DNA of 64,000 nt, from assembly GCF_004118325.1 (NCBI RefSeq), contig NZ_RDFA01000005.1, forward strand, positions 62,001-126,000, written 5' to 3'. Made by a program: the position numbers and the translations under genes. Positions 1 through 7,444 of the stretch are shown here, piece after piece. How positions within the stretch are numbered: position 1 is the first letter of the stretch; each line of letters starts with the position of its first letter. Below the pieces are notes generated by a model that searched no databases, was not told the origin of the DNA, and worked only from the letters and a program-made list of their open reading frames with translations. Source of the stretch: Halorientalis pallida. Its GTDB lineage: Archaea > Halobacteriota > Halobacteria > Halobacteriales > Haloarculaceae.

Positions 1-1
1 T

Positions 2-871
2 ATGCCAGCAGACGACGTTTTCATTCAGGGAACGAATAAGCGCTTGGATCAGTTCACCGATACGGACAATAGTAAGACGGAAATTGTGGTGACACCTGAG
101 GACGAGAGACGATATTTTTCAGTATCGGCATCATCGCTCAACGGTGATAGAGGCCGCGCATTCGTGTTTCATGAAATCACGGCAGAAAGAAAGTTCAGAC
201 AGCGTATCGAAGAGCAGCGAGACAATCTTGAAACGCTCAATCAGGTCCTGCGACACGACATACGCAACGACCTCCAACTGGTCATAGCGTACGCTGATCT
301 CCTTGATGATGAGTGTGAAACAGAAGACGAAAAACAGTATATAGATACGATCAATGAGAGCGCTGACCACGCGGTTGAACTCACTCAAACGGCGCGGGAT
401 TTATCAGAAGTTATGCTCACAGATGAATTTGAAGAACAGCGACTTAATTTCCAAACGATGCTTGCAGACGAAGTGGCCGAAGTACAAGCCTCATACCCCG
501 GTGCGACTCTTGAGTTTGGAACAGAAATACCGTCAGTCACCCTCGCGGCAAGCGATATGATCTCCTCTGTCTTTCGGAACCTATTGAAGAACGCCATTCA
601 GCACAATAACAAGGAGGTGGCTGAGGTGATTGTCTCGGCAACCGATCACGGGGATACACTAACAGTCACAATTGCTGATAATGGTCCTGGCGTCCCTGAT
701 GATCAAAAAGAAGCAGTCTTTGGGAAAGGAGAGCGTGGACTAGACAGTACTGGCACCGGCATAGGGTTACACCTTGTTGACACGCTCGTCAACGTTCATG
801 ATGGTGAGGTGTGGATTGAAGACAACGAACCTGAAGGAGCGATATTTACCGTTGAACTACCCACTGTGTAA
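2..871 (+). CDS. Sensor histidine kinase, C-terminal part (5' end outside window)
   Basis: Two-component sensor kinase that would autophosphorylate on histidine and pass the phosphate to a response regulator. Residues about 1-65 look like the end of a PAS domain. A dimerisation and phosphoacceptor helix follows, with the H-box LRHDIRND (His near residue 85). The HATPase_c domain shows the N-box FRNLLKNAIQHN and the glycine boxes IADNGPGVP and GTGIGLHLVD. All catalytic motifs are intact. The first ATG lies at base 2 with no in-frame stop before it, so the gene very likely starts upstream, where a sensor or membrane region would be expected. No response regulator is visible downstream; the next intact gene is a Bat-type regulator. 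Confidence 0.9.
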   Translation: MPADDVFIQGTNKRLDQFTDTDNSKTEIVVTPEDERRYFSVSASSLNGDRGRAFVFHEITAERKFRQRIEEQRDNLETLNQVLRHDIRNDLQLVIAYADLLDDECETEDEKQYIDTINESADHAVELTQTARDLSEVMLTDEFEEQRLNFQTMLADEVAEVQASYPGATLEFGTEIPSVTLAASDMISSVFRNLLKNAIQHNNKEVAEVIVSATDHGDTLTVTIADNGPGVPDDQKEAVFGKGERGLDSTGTGIGLHLVDTLVNVHDGEVWIEDNEPEGAIFTVELPTV

Positions 872-893
872 GCAACCTCGGGCGCGGTGGTGA

Positions 894-947
894 CGCAAAT
901 CTCCGATTTGCGAAAGCCGAAAACAGGTTTTCGGAAGCCCGAGGCTT
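894..947. repeat. Three tandem hairpins at the tnpB 3' end
   Basis: Three perfect short inverted repeats lie almost back to back: CGCAAATC/GATTTGCG (894-912), CCGAAAAC/GTTTTCGG (917-934) and AAGCC/GGCTT (935-947). They sit at the 3' side of the TnpB relic, where IS200/IS605 elements carry their right-end hairpins and the guide-RNA scaffold. Confidence 0.6.
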
Positions 948-949
948 TT

Positions 950-1262
950 GTAGTTCCCCCAGCTCCAGGCGAGCACTCCCTGTTCCGCAAGGGAACGGAA
1001 CAAGATGGGCGGCTTACGCGCCCTGACCCGGACAGACGCACCAACCTGACTTGCGGCTGGGTTTTGTGAGTCCGGTAATCCGACTTGTCACGGTCAAGTT
1101 TTGCTTTTCCGCGCCATGCGATGTTCACCGATGCATTCCGGTCAGCATGGTCTTGCACCACGTCACACTCGTTGTTCGTACAGCGGAATCGCCGCCCCTG
1201 CCGGCTCCCACGCTCACCACAGCGCGTATCTCGTAACGCTTCACCGGTAGAATCGCATAGGG
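950..1262 (-). pseudogene. tnpB: Relic of IS1341-type TnpB (C-terminal zinc finger and tail)
   Basis: Reading the minus strand from about 1262, one frame gives DTRCGERGSRQGRRFRC, then TNNECDVV and DHADRNASVNIAWR. This matches the C-terminal zinc finger and the last RuvC motif (D.N....NI) of TnpB, the RNA-guided nuclease of IS200/IS605-type elements. The tail (KTQPQVRLVR, GSGRVSRP) resembles haloarchaeal TnpB tails. An in-frame stop lies just upstream and the N-terminal 300 or so residues are absent, so this is a decayed 3' fragment. It accounts for most of the 425-base gap between the kinase and the next regulator. The exact limits are approximate. Confidence 0.72.
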
Positions 1263-1296
1263 AGTATTCATATCACATGACACCGATACTGTGGGT

Positions 1297-1941
1297 ATGA
1301 GCATCGTTGCCGAGTTCACTATCGATGGTGTTGAGTTTCTCCTCGGTGAAGTACTAGCCCAGGACCCAGTCGCTCACATCGAGATGGAGCGCGTTATCCC
1401 GGCGTCTCGACGGATAATGCCGTACGTCTGGGTACATGGAGACGAGCTTGATCAGTTTGAGGCTTCGCTCCGCACCAGTAAGCACGTCTTAGACCTCACG
1501 CAGTTGGATCAAATAAACGGGAGTGCTCTGTACCGCATCGATTGGGAGGACAAGGCGGAAGATCTTATTGACAGAATTGCCGAAACCAACGCGACTATTC
1601 TTGAAGCCCGTGGAAAAGAGGAGTGGTTCTTTCGAATACGATTCGACTCCCATGATAAATTTGTTGGATTTAGTGAGTTTTGCCAACAGCATAATATCTC
1701 GATTAAATTGAACCAATTGACCACATTGACAGACAGAGAAGTCCTCCCAAGATTGGAATTGACGGACTCGCAACAAGAGACGCTTTTTCAAGCGGTCAGA
1801 GATGGATATTTCGAAGTTCCTCGTCGAACAACACTCGATGAGGTAGGGAACAAACTCGGCATTTCTCAACAGAGCGCCTCAGAAAACCTACGACGAGGGA
1901 CCAACAAAGTTTTAAAAAATATGTTATTGAATCCGTCCTGA
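1297..1941 (+). CDS. Bat-type HTH_10 transcriptional regulator
   Basis: Probable DNA-binding regulator of the bacterio-opsin activator family. The first 140 or so residues form an alpha/beta ligand- or partner-sensing domain of the kind found in these proteins. The C-terminal 55 residues are a helix-turn-helix of the HTH_10 type: LTDSQQETLFQAVRDGYFEVPR followed by the recognition helix region LGISQQSASENLRRG. ATG 1297 is preferred to the in-frame GTG at 1291, because Bat proteins of this type start directly with the sensing domain and no ribosome-binding site precedes either. It stands alone on the plus strand between the TnpB relic and a DUF7344-like gene. The target genes are unknown. Confidence 0.82.
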   Translation: MSIVAEFTIDGVEFLLGEVLAQDPVAHIEMERVIPASRRIMPYVWVHGDELDQFEASLRTSKHVLDLTQLDQINGSALYRIDWEDKAEDLIDRIAETNATILEARGKEEWFFRIRFDSHDKFVGFSEFCQQHNISIKLNQLTTLTDREVLPRLELTDSQQETLFQAVRDGYFEVPRRTTLDEVGNKLGISQQSASENLRRGTNKVLKNMLLNPS

Positions 1942-1963
1942 AGGCGTTCTGATAAAGCAGAGG

Positions 1964-1971
1964 TATTTATA
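1964..1971 (+). promoter_or_regulatory. TATA-like box
   Basis: TATTTATA, centred about 25 bases before an in-frame GTG at 1993 and 58 bases before ATG 2026. This is the spacing expected for an archaeal promoter with transcription starting near 1993. Confidence 0.45.
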
Positions 1972-2025
1972 CAGACTTACATAACAGGCAAAGTGTTAGT
2001 AGAGACTGCATCGATTTTCTATCTA

Positions 2026-2379
2026 ATGGTAACCGTTGACCGCGCGGAATGGGATGAGATCTATGCCGCACTGGCCCGTGACGAAAGGCGTGAATTGCTC
2101 CGTTACCTCAAAGACGTGCAAGTGGCGCAATTCGAGGAGGTGGCACAACACCTTCTCAAGCGGGAGAATGGCTCTGCTGAGGAGAAATTCGACGCGATGA
2201 GAATTAGACTTCACCACGTGCATCTCCCGAAGCTGGTGGAAACAGGAGTTCTCACGTGGGACTCACATCAGAATCTGGTTAGGCTGACCACACTGGGCTC
2301 ACAGTTGCCAGATGAGCTGACAGATCCAAGTATGATACCGTCACCATCTGCAGGCGACAAAAAACAAGCATTAGACTGA
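2026..2379 (+). CDS. DUF7344-like winged-helix protein
   Basis: Small acidic protein of about 117 residues that resembles the haloarchaeal DUF7344 winged-helix family. The visible pattern is an N-terminal helix with RDERRELLRYLKD, a central helix, and the signature LHHVHLPKLVETGVLTWD, which looks like the wing and final helix. The same signature recurs in the gene at 4319-4618 (LHHVHLPELQAAGVIEFD), so the two are family members about 2 kb apart. The TATA box at 1964 would put a leaderless start at GTG 1993, adding 11 residues; ATG 2026 is kept because it begins right before the conserved domain. The role is probably transcriptional control, but no target is evident. Confidence 0.7.
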   Translation: MVTVDRAEWDEIYAALARDERRELLRYLKDVQVAQFEEVAQHLLKRENGSAEEKFDAMRIRLHHVHLPKLVETGVLTWDSHQNLVRLTTLGSQLPDELTDPSMIPSPSAGDKKQALD

Positions 2380-2455
2380 AACTCCGGTCTAGCATGCCGA
2401 CCTACGATAGTGCCATCGACGGAACCGTTATAGCGTGCCTTGTTCTAGGGCGTGT

Positions 2456-3805
2456 ATGTCATCATCGGGTTCTTCGGGGGATGTCTATGCCGAAACGTTG
2501 GCCGTCTTCGACCGGCGCGACGACCCCTCTGAGCCACTCACAACTCCAGAGGTGGCAAACTCGCTCGACGCGGTTCGACGTACCGTCTACAAACGCCTAG
2601 AGAAGTTGGCGAGCAGTGGTGAGTTGAAAACCAAAAAGGTAGGTGCCAACGCCCGGGTCTGGTGGCGATCCCATCCAGATGAAGGATCGTCAGTAAGCAC
2701 GACCAATGCCCACGCGACGCCGACGCTGAGCAACGCCGAGCGCACGGTCATCGAGAAAATCCTTGAAGCCAGTCCGATTAGCATCGTGGTGGTCGAGCCG
2801 TCCGGGGAGATTGCCTTCGCGAATCAACGGGCTGAAGAAACGCTTGAACTGGAGCGTGACGAGATCACCTCTCGAACTTACCACCAGCCGGAGTGGAAGA
2901 TCTATCACGACGACGGCACGCCTGTCAGCGAGGACGAACACCCCGTGACACGCGTTCTGGAGACGAAAGAACCCGATTACGGCTTCGAACACTGGATCGA
3001 CCTCCCGAGCGGAACCGAACGCTGGTTGTCGAGCAATTCGGCACCTGTATTGAGTGAGGACGGAGATGTTGAATATATTGTCGTGGGATTCGAGGATACA
3101 ACCCAGCTGAAAGAGCGCGAGGACAAGCTGACGAGCGATAAACGCCGGGTGCTCGGACTCTCTTCCAAGCAGTTATTCAGGCCGCTGCTCGACGTCGCTG
3201 ACGGTGACATGCGCATCGACGTTGACAAAGTCGTTCGACTCCAAGACGGGTCGGTCCTCAAGTACATCACCGGGAGGGGCATTTCGGCAAAGGAGTTGAT
3301 AGACGTGTTCGATCAACTGTACGGTGTTAAAAACACAAGACTGCTTCAGTCGTGCGCCGGTGAGTGCCGGGTTGAGGTCCACGTCGAGGCGCCGACCATG
3401 TCGCTAGTCTTTGCAGAGTTGGGGGGACAGGTGAAATCCCTGTTCCAGACTAACGGTGCTGCAGGCCCGCTCCTCACGGCTGAAGTGCCAGGAGATGTGG
3501 AACCGAGGACGGCCGTACAGGCCGCCCAGAAGGTGTATCCGGATATCCGATTAGAGTCACAGGAACTCCAGTACTCGCCGCGACTCCTCTACGACATCGT
3601 CGAAGACGTGCTTACCGAACGGCAGTTCACGTCACTGCGGACGGCATATTATGCCGGGTATTTCGAGAAGCCTCGGAAGAGCACCGGTGACGAACTCGCC
3701 GAGAGGCTGGGGATCACCCGTCAAACCTTCAATCAACACCTCCGGTTGGCTGAGGAGACCGTCTTAGAGCAACTGTTCGATGCGTCGGGGAAGGCCGCAC
3801 GCTGA
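2456..3805 (+). CDS. Bat-like regulator: HTH, PAS, sensing domain, HTH_10
   Basis: Multidomain transcription regulator of about 449 residues. A winged-helix-like domain (residues about 10-80, VRRTVYKRLEKLASSGELKT) is followed by a PAS domain (about 105-225, ILEASPISIVVVEPSGEIAF). A bacterio-opsin-activator sensing domain follows (about 240-390), and then a C-terminal HTH_10 (LTERQFTSLRTAYYAGYFEKPR, LGITRQTFNQHLRLAE). This is the classical Bat layout with an additional N-terminal DNA-binding domain. ATG 2456 is chosen over the upstream in-frame ATG at 2435, which would add seven cysteine-containing residues not typical of the family. It probably responds to redox, light or a small ligand through the PAS domain, but no cofactor site is identifiable. 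Confidence 0.82.
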   Translation: MSSSGSSGDVYAETLAVFDRRDDPSEPLTTPEVANSLDAVRRTVYKRLEKLASSGELKTKKVGANARVWWRSHPDEGSSVSTTNAHATPTLSNAERTVIEKILEASPISIVVVEPSGEIAFANQRAEETLELERDEITSRTYHQPEWKIYHDDGTPVSEDEHPVTRVLETKEPDYGFEHWIDLPSGTERWLSSNSAPVLSEDGDVEYIVVGFEDTTQLKEREDKLTSDKRRVLGLSSKQLFRPLLDVADGDMRIDVDKVVRLQDGSVLKYITGRGISAKELIDVFDQLYGVKNTRLLQSCAGECRVEVHVEAPTMSLVFAELGGQVKSLFQTNGAAGPLLTAEVPGDVEPRTAVQAAQKVYPDIRLESQELQYSPRLLYDIVEDVLTERQFTSLRTAYYAGYFEKPRKSTGDELAERLGITRQTFNQHLRLAEETVLEQLFDASGKAAR

Positions 3806-3852
3806 CCAGTCAGTCTGACTCCTTACGACTTTGGGGTACCTCCTTCGAAGTA

Positions 3853-4164
3853 ATGAGTTCCAGTACCATACTGAGCACCATTGAATTCGATACGGAGAGC
3901 GAATACTTCCGAGCTACGTACGACAGTACGCGCGATTCGGCAAGTTTAGCGGTCGTTACTGTGGTTTCAACGGCTCTTGATCGAGATCCACTGAACCTGA
4001 CACCACTCCAGTCTGTTATTGATACAGAATCACTTGACGAACTGGCTACGGAGACATTTACCGGCCACGGTACCGTTGATAGCATTTCATTCTGCTACGA
4101 AGGGGTCGAGGTCACAGTGTTCGGTGACGGCAGTATCGAGGCTGACCCCACCGAGAACGCATAG
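3853..4164 (+). CDS. HalOD1 output-domain protein
   Basis: Single-domain protein of 103 residues matching the halobacterial output domain HalOD1: AVVTVVSTALDRDPLNLTPL, then the VID..SLDEL helix and the final strand pair VSF.YEGVEVTVFGDGSI. These domains are common in haloarchaeal signalling but their biochemical action is unknown. It sits 47 bases after the Bat-like regulator on the same strand and just before a zinc-ribbon protein, so the four plus-strand genes from 2456 to 4618 could be co-transcribed. Confidence 0.78.
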   Translation: MSSSTILSTIEFDTESEYFRATYDSTRDSASLAVVTVVSTALDRDPLNLTPLQSVIDTESLDELATETFTGHGTVDSISFCYEGVEVTVFGDGSIEADPTENA

Positions 4165-4173
4165 GCGGCACCA

Positions 4174-4326
4174 ATGCTTCCGTATCGCATTGTATGTGCT
4201 GACTGTGGAACGTTTCGAATCGGCCGGAAACGGATGTCCGGTGCGGATGTTATCCCGTATCAGGAAACGTGCTCGGAGTGCGGGCCCGAGTACTTTAAGA
4301 TTGGAGGGACAACTGGAGATGAGTGA
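4174..4326 (+). CDS. 50-residue zinc-ribbon microprotein
   Basis: Translating from ATG 4174 gives a 50-residue protein with two CxxC pairs, CADC near residues 8-11 and CSEC near residues 33-36. This is the arrangement of a single zinc ribbon and typical of the many zinc-binding microproteins of haloarchaea. Its stop codon overlaps the next start: ATGAGTGA at 4319-4326 holds both the ATG of the DUF7344-like gene and this TGA, so the two are probably translationally coupled. The function is unknown; a regulatory or protein-contact role is likely. Confidence 0.72.
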   Translation: MLPYRIVCADCGTFRIGRKRMSGADVIPYQETCSECGPEYFKIGGTTGDE

Positions 4327-4618
4327 GCAGGCCACTTTGGATCATGAGGACTTCCGGACTGTGCTGCGGAAGCAACAGCAACGAGTGGTGGCTGCCGTAG
4401 CAGCAGAGGAGGCGATAGATGCGACGCCGATTCTTCAGGATGGGGAAGCGCTCCCCTGCGAAGAGTACGTCACGCTTGTGTATGAACTCCACCACGTCCA
4501 TCTGCCCGAGTTACAGGCTGCCGGAGTGATTGAGTTTGACCGACGCGAAGAGACAGTGAGGCGAGGGCCATTTTTTGATGAGGGTCAGTCGCTGTTCAAA
4601 CACGGTCACGACCGGTGA
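4319..4618 (+). CDS. DUF7344-like winged-helix protein
   Basis: Protein of 99 residues that begins inside the end of the zinc-ribbon gene (8-base overlap). It carries the same signature as the gene at 2026-2379: an N-terminal helix with DFRTVLRKQQQRVV, then YELHHVHLPELQAAGVIEF. A probable winged-helix DNA-binding protein. The longer open frame beginning at 4019 runs through the HalOD1 and zinc-ribbon genes in another frame and its N-terminal half is not protein-like, so ATG 4319 is taken as the true start. Confidence 0.72.
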   Translation: MSEQATLDHEDFRTVLRKQQQRVVAAVAAEEAIDATPILQDGEALPCEEYVTLVYELHHVHLPELQAAGVIEFDRREETVRRGPFFDEGQSLFKHGHDR

Positions 4619-4750
4619 AAGCTGCCAGACTATAACCCACCGCTACGATGGCCTGGTCTCTTTCGCACTACTGTGAGAAAGACAGAAATCAGAATAGGAC
4701 GTGACTCTTGCTGACTCACCCTCTGTATCGGTCACGGTATCCTCAGACAG

Positions 4751-5030
4751 TCAGTAATCGCACACATCGGAACATACGAGAGCCCACACTAATCTGTCTA
4801 GTATCTTCGTTACGATTCGAGCTTGACACTTCACGTCGTCGAGCGCGTCGTGCTCCTCGCCGTTCATATAGACTTCTGCGGCACAGGGGAGCGACCGAAA
4901 TGTCCGCACATCGCGTTCGTCGCAGAACGCTCAGGGTTCGTCATCCCGACAGCGTCGAACGCGACGTTGAGGTGCTCGCAGTCGAGCGACAACGAATAGA
5001 TTCCTCTCGTCGTTCTGAAAAAAGTCGGTA
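4751..5030 (-). pseudogene. Frameshifted relic of a DnaQ-fold 3'-5' exonuclease
   Basis: Within the 511-base gap between the last regulator and hicA, the minus strand encodes two matching pieces in different frames. The first piece contains LDCEHLNVAFDAVGMTNPE. After a frame change near 4910 the second reads ERDVRTFRSL and then EEHDALDDVKCQARIVTKIL. The last segment fits the Exo III motif HxAxxD of DnaQ/RNase-H-fold exonucleases, and the layout RDVRT...H.ALDD..QA resembles Rv2179c-like exonucleases. The N-terminal catalytic DxE motif is missing. The rest of the gap shows nothing recognisable. Confidence 0.5.
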
Positions 5031-5129
5031 ATTCACTTGTGAGTAGGAAGGGGATCAACCAGTCAGGTAGGTGAGTCAACCCTACTGGACCTGTGCATTA
5101 TGCCCTACCTTCGGAACACCACAGCCAAA

Positions 5130-5396
5130 TCAGCAGTGCCGGTCGATCCAGGCGCAGAACGCCTCGAAGTTGTTTGCGCCTGCTTGGTCTGCGATCTGTC
5201 GGAGCGTGCCGATGTTCACCCGATCGTGAGCGGGCACGACCACCGTTCGTGGTTCTGTGTCGTGGTTGTCTGGTGGTTCCCACCGAAGGATAAGGTGGTC
5301 ACCGTTGGTCCGAACGTGGGTAAAATTCCCCTCGTTGACCAGAACGCTGTAGATGTCTCTCCCGGAGAAGTCGCGTGTTACCATCGAACTCACCAA
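5130..5396 (-). CDS. hicA: HicA-like mRNA interferase toxin
   Basis: Small protein of 88 residues with the HicA/YcfA dsRBD-like fold: DFSGRDIYSVLVNEGNF, then HVRTNGDHLILRW, where the conserved catalytic histidine is GDH, then RTVVVPAHDRVNIGTLRQI and the final AGANNFEAF helix. HicA cleaves mRNA without depending on the ribosome and is neutralised by HicB. Its start lies 3 bases after the hicB stop, so the two are one operon with the antitoxin first. An alternative in-frame ATG at 5384 would remove four residues. The pair probably stabilises the neighbouring mobile element. Confidence 0.88.
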   Translation of the reverse strand: MVSSMVTRDFSGRDIYSVLVNEGNFTHVRTNGDHLILRWEPPDNHDTEPRTVVVPAHDRVNIGTLRQIADQAGANNFEAFCAWIDRHC

Positions 5397-5399
5397 ATC

Positions 5400-5666
5400 T
5401 TACTGCAGAACCGAGGGAAGGTCACCGCTCGATTCGTTCTCTTCCGGATCGACACCGAGGGCTCGAAGTTCGTCATCGGACGGTTCCTCGCCGGCGCCGT
5501 GGTAACCGGCAACGGCTTCGTCCAAGTTCTCGAGGGCTTTCTCACGGGTGCGACCCTGGCTGGCGACGCCAGTCGCGACGTCGACAGCCGTCCAGCCGTC
5601 CTGACCTTCGGGTCGGGTCAGCCTGATCTCTTCGCTATCGTCGCCGGAACTCATGTGAATAGACAT
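5400..5666 (-). CDS. hicB: HicB-like antitoxin
   Basis: Protein of 88 residues with the HicB partial RNase-H-like fold: EEIRLTRPEGQDGWTAVDVA, then GVASQGRTREKALENLDEAV, which is the usual HicB strand-helix motif. It lacks an obvious C-terminal ribbon-helix-helix or HTH domain, as in many archaeal HicB proteins. The start at 5666 is supported by a strong ribosome-binding site, AGGGAGGA, about 10 bases upstream. It is transcribed ahead of hicA and would bind and block the toxin. Confidence 0.85.
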   Translation of the reverse strand: MSIHMSSGDDSEEIRLTRPEGQDGWTAVDVATGVASQGRTREKALENLDEAVAGYHGAGEEPSDDELRALGVDPEENESSGDLPSVLQ

Positions 5667-5705
5667 TCGTTGGTCCTCCCTAAGTGTTTGTTGCAGGTCC
5701 CAGAA

Positions 5706-5722
5706 GGGGGACTCGCACCCCC
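5706..5722. repeat. T-arm-like hairpin in hicB leader
   Basis: Perfect 5-bp stem GGGGG/CCCCC enclosing seven bases. On the minus strand it resembles a tRNA T-arm, but no acceptor, D-arm or anticodon arm can be folded around it. It lies in the 164 bases between the SLOG gene and hicB. Confidence 0.35.
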
Positions 5723-5765
5723 TGGAGAGAACAAACGCTCCCCGAGAGTCGGTTCGCGGAAGCCG

Positions 5766-5827
5766 TTAACCAACACTGCGACCTAATACGGCCGAAAATG
5801 CGGTTCTGCGTGCCAAATGTTGGTTAA
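5766..5827. repeat. Dyad TTAACCAACA / TGTTGGTTAA
   Basis: Perfect 10-bp inverted repeat (5766-5775 and 5818-5827) separated by 42 bases, between the SLOG gene and hicB. The same dyad in shorter form is at 31189-31225 beside the integrase gene, so this may be a protein-binding or recombination site of the element. Confidence 0.5.
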
Positions 5828-5830
5828 ACG

Positions 5831-6310
5831 CTACTGATTTGGATCAACTGGGTCGATCAGCTGCAGGTCCGGATCTGCATCACCGATCCCACGGAGGGCG
5901 ATCTGATCGTCGCCGAGGACTGCGCGAGCCTTCGCGAGGGTGTCGCGCGTTCCGGGAGACGTTTCGTTCCAGAACGCGAGGACTGCGTCTGCACGCCGGA
6001 CGATCTTCGTGTTCCGCCGGGGGCCAGCAGCCTCGCCGTAGGTGTCCCAGTCCGGTTCGAGGACAGTCAGGGGAATGTTCCCGACGTCGGCCAGCGCTGC
6101 GGCGGCGGTGTCGACACCATCGGCGCCACCGGAGACGACTTCAGCGACTGGCCAGCCGGTGTCCAGAAGTGCTTGGCCGACGGCTTCGACACAGCGGACG
6201 GGTGCTTGCTCGAACGGGAACGACCGCGAACCGACGATGGCGACCGACAGGCCGTCTTGTTCGGTGATCTGGACGCCGTGCCACGACCGAGAAGGTGCTG
6301 TTGTAGACAT
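5831..6310 (-). CDS. SLOG-family (DUF2493/YspA-like) nucleotide-binding protein
   Basis: Protein of 159 residues with a Rossmann-like SLOG fold: an N-terminal strand and loop VAIVGSRSF, the glycine-rich VVSGGADGVDTAAAALA, a conserved acidic/aromatic DWDTYGEAAGPRRNTKIV and the end ADAVLAFWN.SPGTRDTL. SLOG proteins bind nucleotides or nucleotide-derived messengers, and some act in phage-defence signalling. No effector domain is fused here and no clear effector gene adjoins it; the neighbours are HicAB and a hypothetical gene on the same strand. ATG 6310 is preceded by AAGG. Confidence 0.82.
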   Translation of the reverse strand: MSTTAPSRSWHGVQITEQDGLSVAIVGSRSFPFEQAPVRCVEAVGQALLDTGWPVAEVVSGGADGVDTAAAALADVGNIPLTVLEPDWDTYGEAAGPRRNTKIVRRADAVLAFWNETSPGTRDTLAKARAVLGDDQIALRGIGDADPDLQLIDPVDPNQ

Positions 6311-6373
6311 ACCTTGTTGCTCCGAGCGGGATTGAAACCCCTCACTCCCTCAGGGAATACAAACCCACGGCGG

Positions 6374-6772
6374 TCAGGACTCGATGGATTTGATCTCAAC
6401 GAGTGGCTGCATCGACAGCGAGAGTGCTTCGACGACGGCGGTCTGGATCTCGTCGGTGAAGCACTTCAGCGGCGGATCAGTCCGAACGGTCCAGGTGGGT
6501 GTTTCGTACTCGACGGGCACGACGTCGAGCGTCAAGAGCTCCTGCGTCCCTTCGGAGACGACCACGGTGACGGTAGTGTCTTCACAGAAGGCCTCGTCGA
6601 GCGGCCAGCCGTACTTGGCTTCTGCCTCGATCGGCGGCGTCGCGTCCGGACCGGTATCGGTCAGGCACTCGTCGCGAACGGGAACATCGTCGAGGTCGTC
6701 GATATCCTGGGGCCAAGCCGGGTCGAACTGGTTGGCGGGCGATACGCGCGTTTTGTCGGGAGCTTCCGTCAT
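6374..6772 (-). CDS. Hypothetical acidic protein
   Basis: Acidic protein of 132 residues with no recognised domain. The first 35 residues are probably disordered. The middle has alternating strands (TTVTVVVSEG, LLTLDVVPVEYETPTWTV), and a C-terminal helix follows (DEIQTAVVEALSLSMQPLV). The start at 6772 is preferred to 6808 because GGAGGAG lies about 8 bases upstream of it. The gene is the first of a minus-strand run with the SLOG protein and HicBA. Function not assignable. Confidence 0.6.
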   Translation of the reverse strand: MTEAPDKTRVSPANQFDPAWPQDIDDLDDVPVRDECLTDTGPDATPPIEAEAKYGWPLDEAFCEDTTVTVVVSEGTQELLTLDVVPVEYETPTWTVRTDPPLKCFTDEIQTAVVEALSLSMQPLVEIKSIES

Positions 6773-6909
6773 CGAGAACTCCTCCAGCCAGCTGGGAGAG
6801 ACAAACACACCTTATGACCACTATCAGGCTGTCAGAGAACAGTTCCCACGGTAATTGATTTCAAGAGCACGGAGGGCGAATCTCCTGCTCAGTGTAGGGG
6901 CTACACCGT

Positions 6910-7146
6910 TCAGGTGAAAGTACCCCGTTGTTCACCATCAACAATGATTGCGTTGTTCCCCATTACTTGAACGACGTGGTTTTGCGTCTCGAATTGAAGT
7001 CGCCACGAATCGCTGTCATGAGTGGCTAATTCACGTATCGCGTCTGTCGAAACGTAGCGTTCTAAGGCTATATCGAGGTGTTCGGGTTCCGTCCCCTCAA
7101 CCTCAGCTATCGCTTCGATGATCTGCGTGGTAACAAACTCACCCAT
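6910..7146 (-). CDS. Short HalOD1-like protein
   Basis: Protein of 78 residues resembling the HalOD1 domain: TTQIIEAIAEVEGTEPEHLD, then LERYVSTDAIREL and a C-terminal hairpin of strands ending VVQVMGNNAIIVDGEQRG. It is shorter than the HalOD1 gene at 3853-4164 but has the same secondary-structure order. It has no visible ribosome-binding site, so a leaderless transcript is likely. It is separated from the hypothetical gene downstream by about 140 bases. Confidence 0.65.
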   Translation of the reverse strand: MGEFVTTQIIEAIAEVEGTEPEHLDIALERYVSTDAIRELATHDSDSWRLQFETQNHVVQVMGNNAIIVDGEQRGTFT

Positions 7147-7334
7147 AGTATATCATTGTTATTTCAACGGAAACAATTTGGGCACTACGCACTCTCTACT
7201 GAGCGAATCGGGGGTGCGGAGAAAAGCTATGTGAACCGTTGTAAGACGCCCTCAAGTACTACACTTGGTAGTCGGGAAAGGTTCTTATGCGGGAACCTCC
7301 TCAGTTAGAACAGAATCAACTGGAGGCGCCTACG

Positions 7335-7439
7335 ATGACATTTCAAGAACAACTCCGCTCGATAGAAGAGCGGTACGACGTAAGTGAGAGCGAACATGCC
7401 CGGGAGCTTGGGCGCATTGTCGCGGACCTTCAGGATTAG
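7335..7439 (+). CDS. 34-residue predicted small protein
   Basis: ATG 7335 opens a 34-codon frame ending at 7439, with a good ribosome-binding site GGAGG at 7322-7326. The protein is helical and charged (QLRSIEERYD, HARELGRIVADLQD). It converges on the Doc-like gene with a 5-base gap. Its size and convergence suggest either a free microprotein or a regulator of the neighbour; there is no family match by eye. Confidence 0.5.
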   Translation: MTFQEQLRSIEERYDVSESEHARELGRIVADLQD

Positions 7440-7444
7440 CGCGG

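Noticed and set aside
4019-4618. 199-residue protein
   Set aside because: Its first 100 residues overlap two better genes in other frames; the real start is ATG 4319.
5700-5735. tRNA gene or tRNA-derived attachment site
   Set aside because: Only a T-arm-like hairpin can be folded; no acceptor, D-arm or anticodon arm, and the presumed 5' end would start with C.
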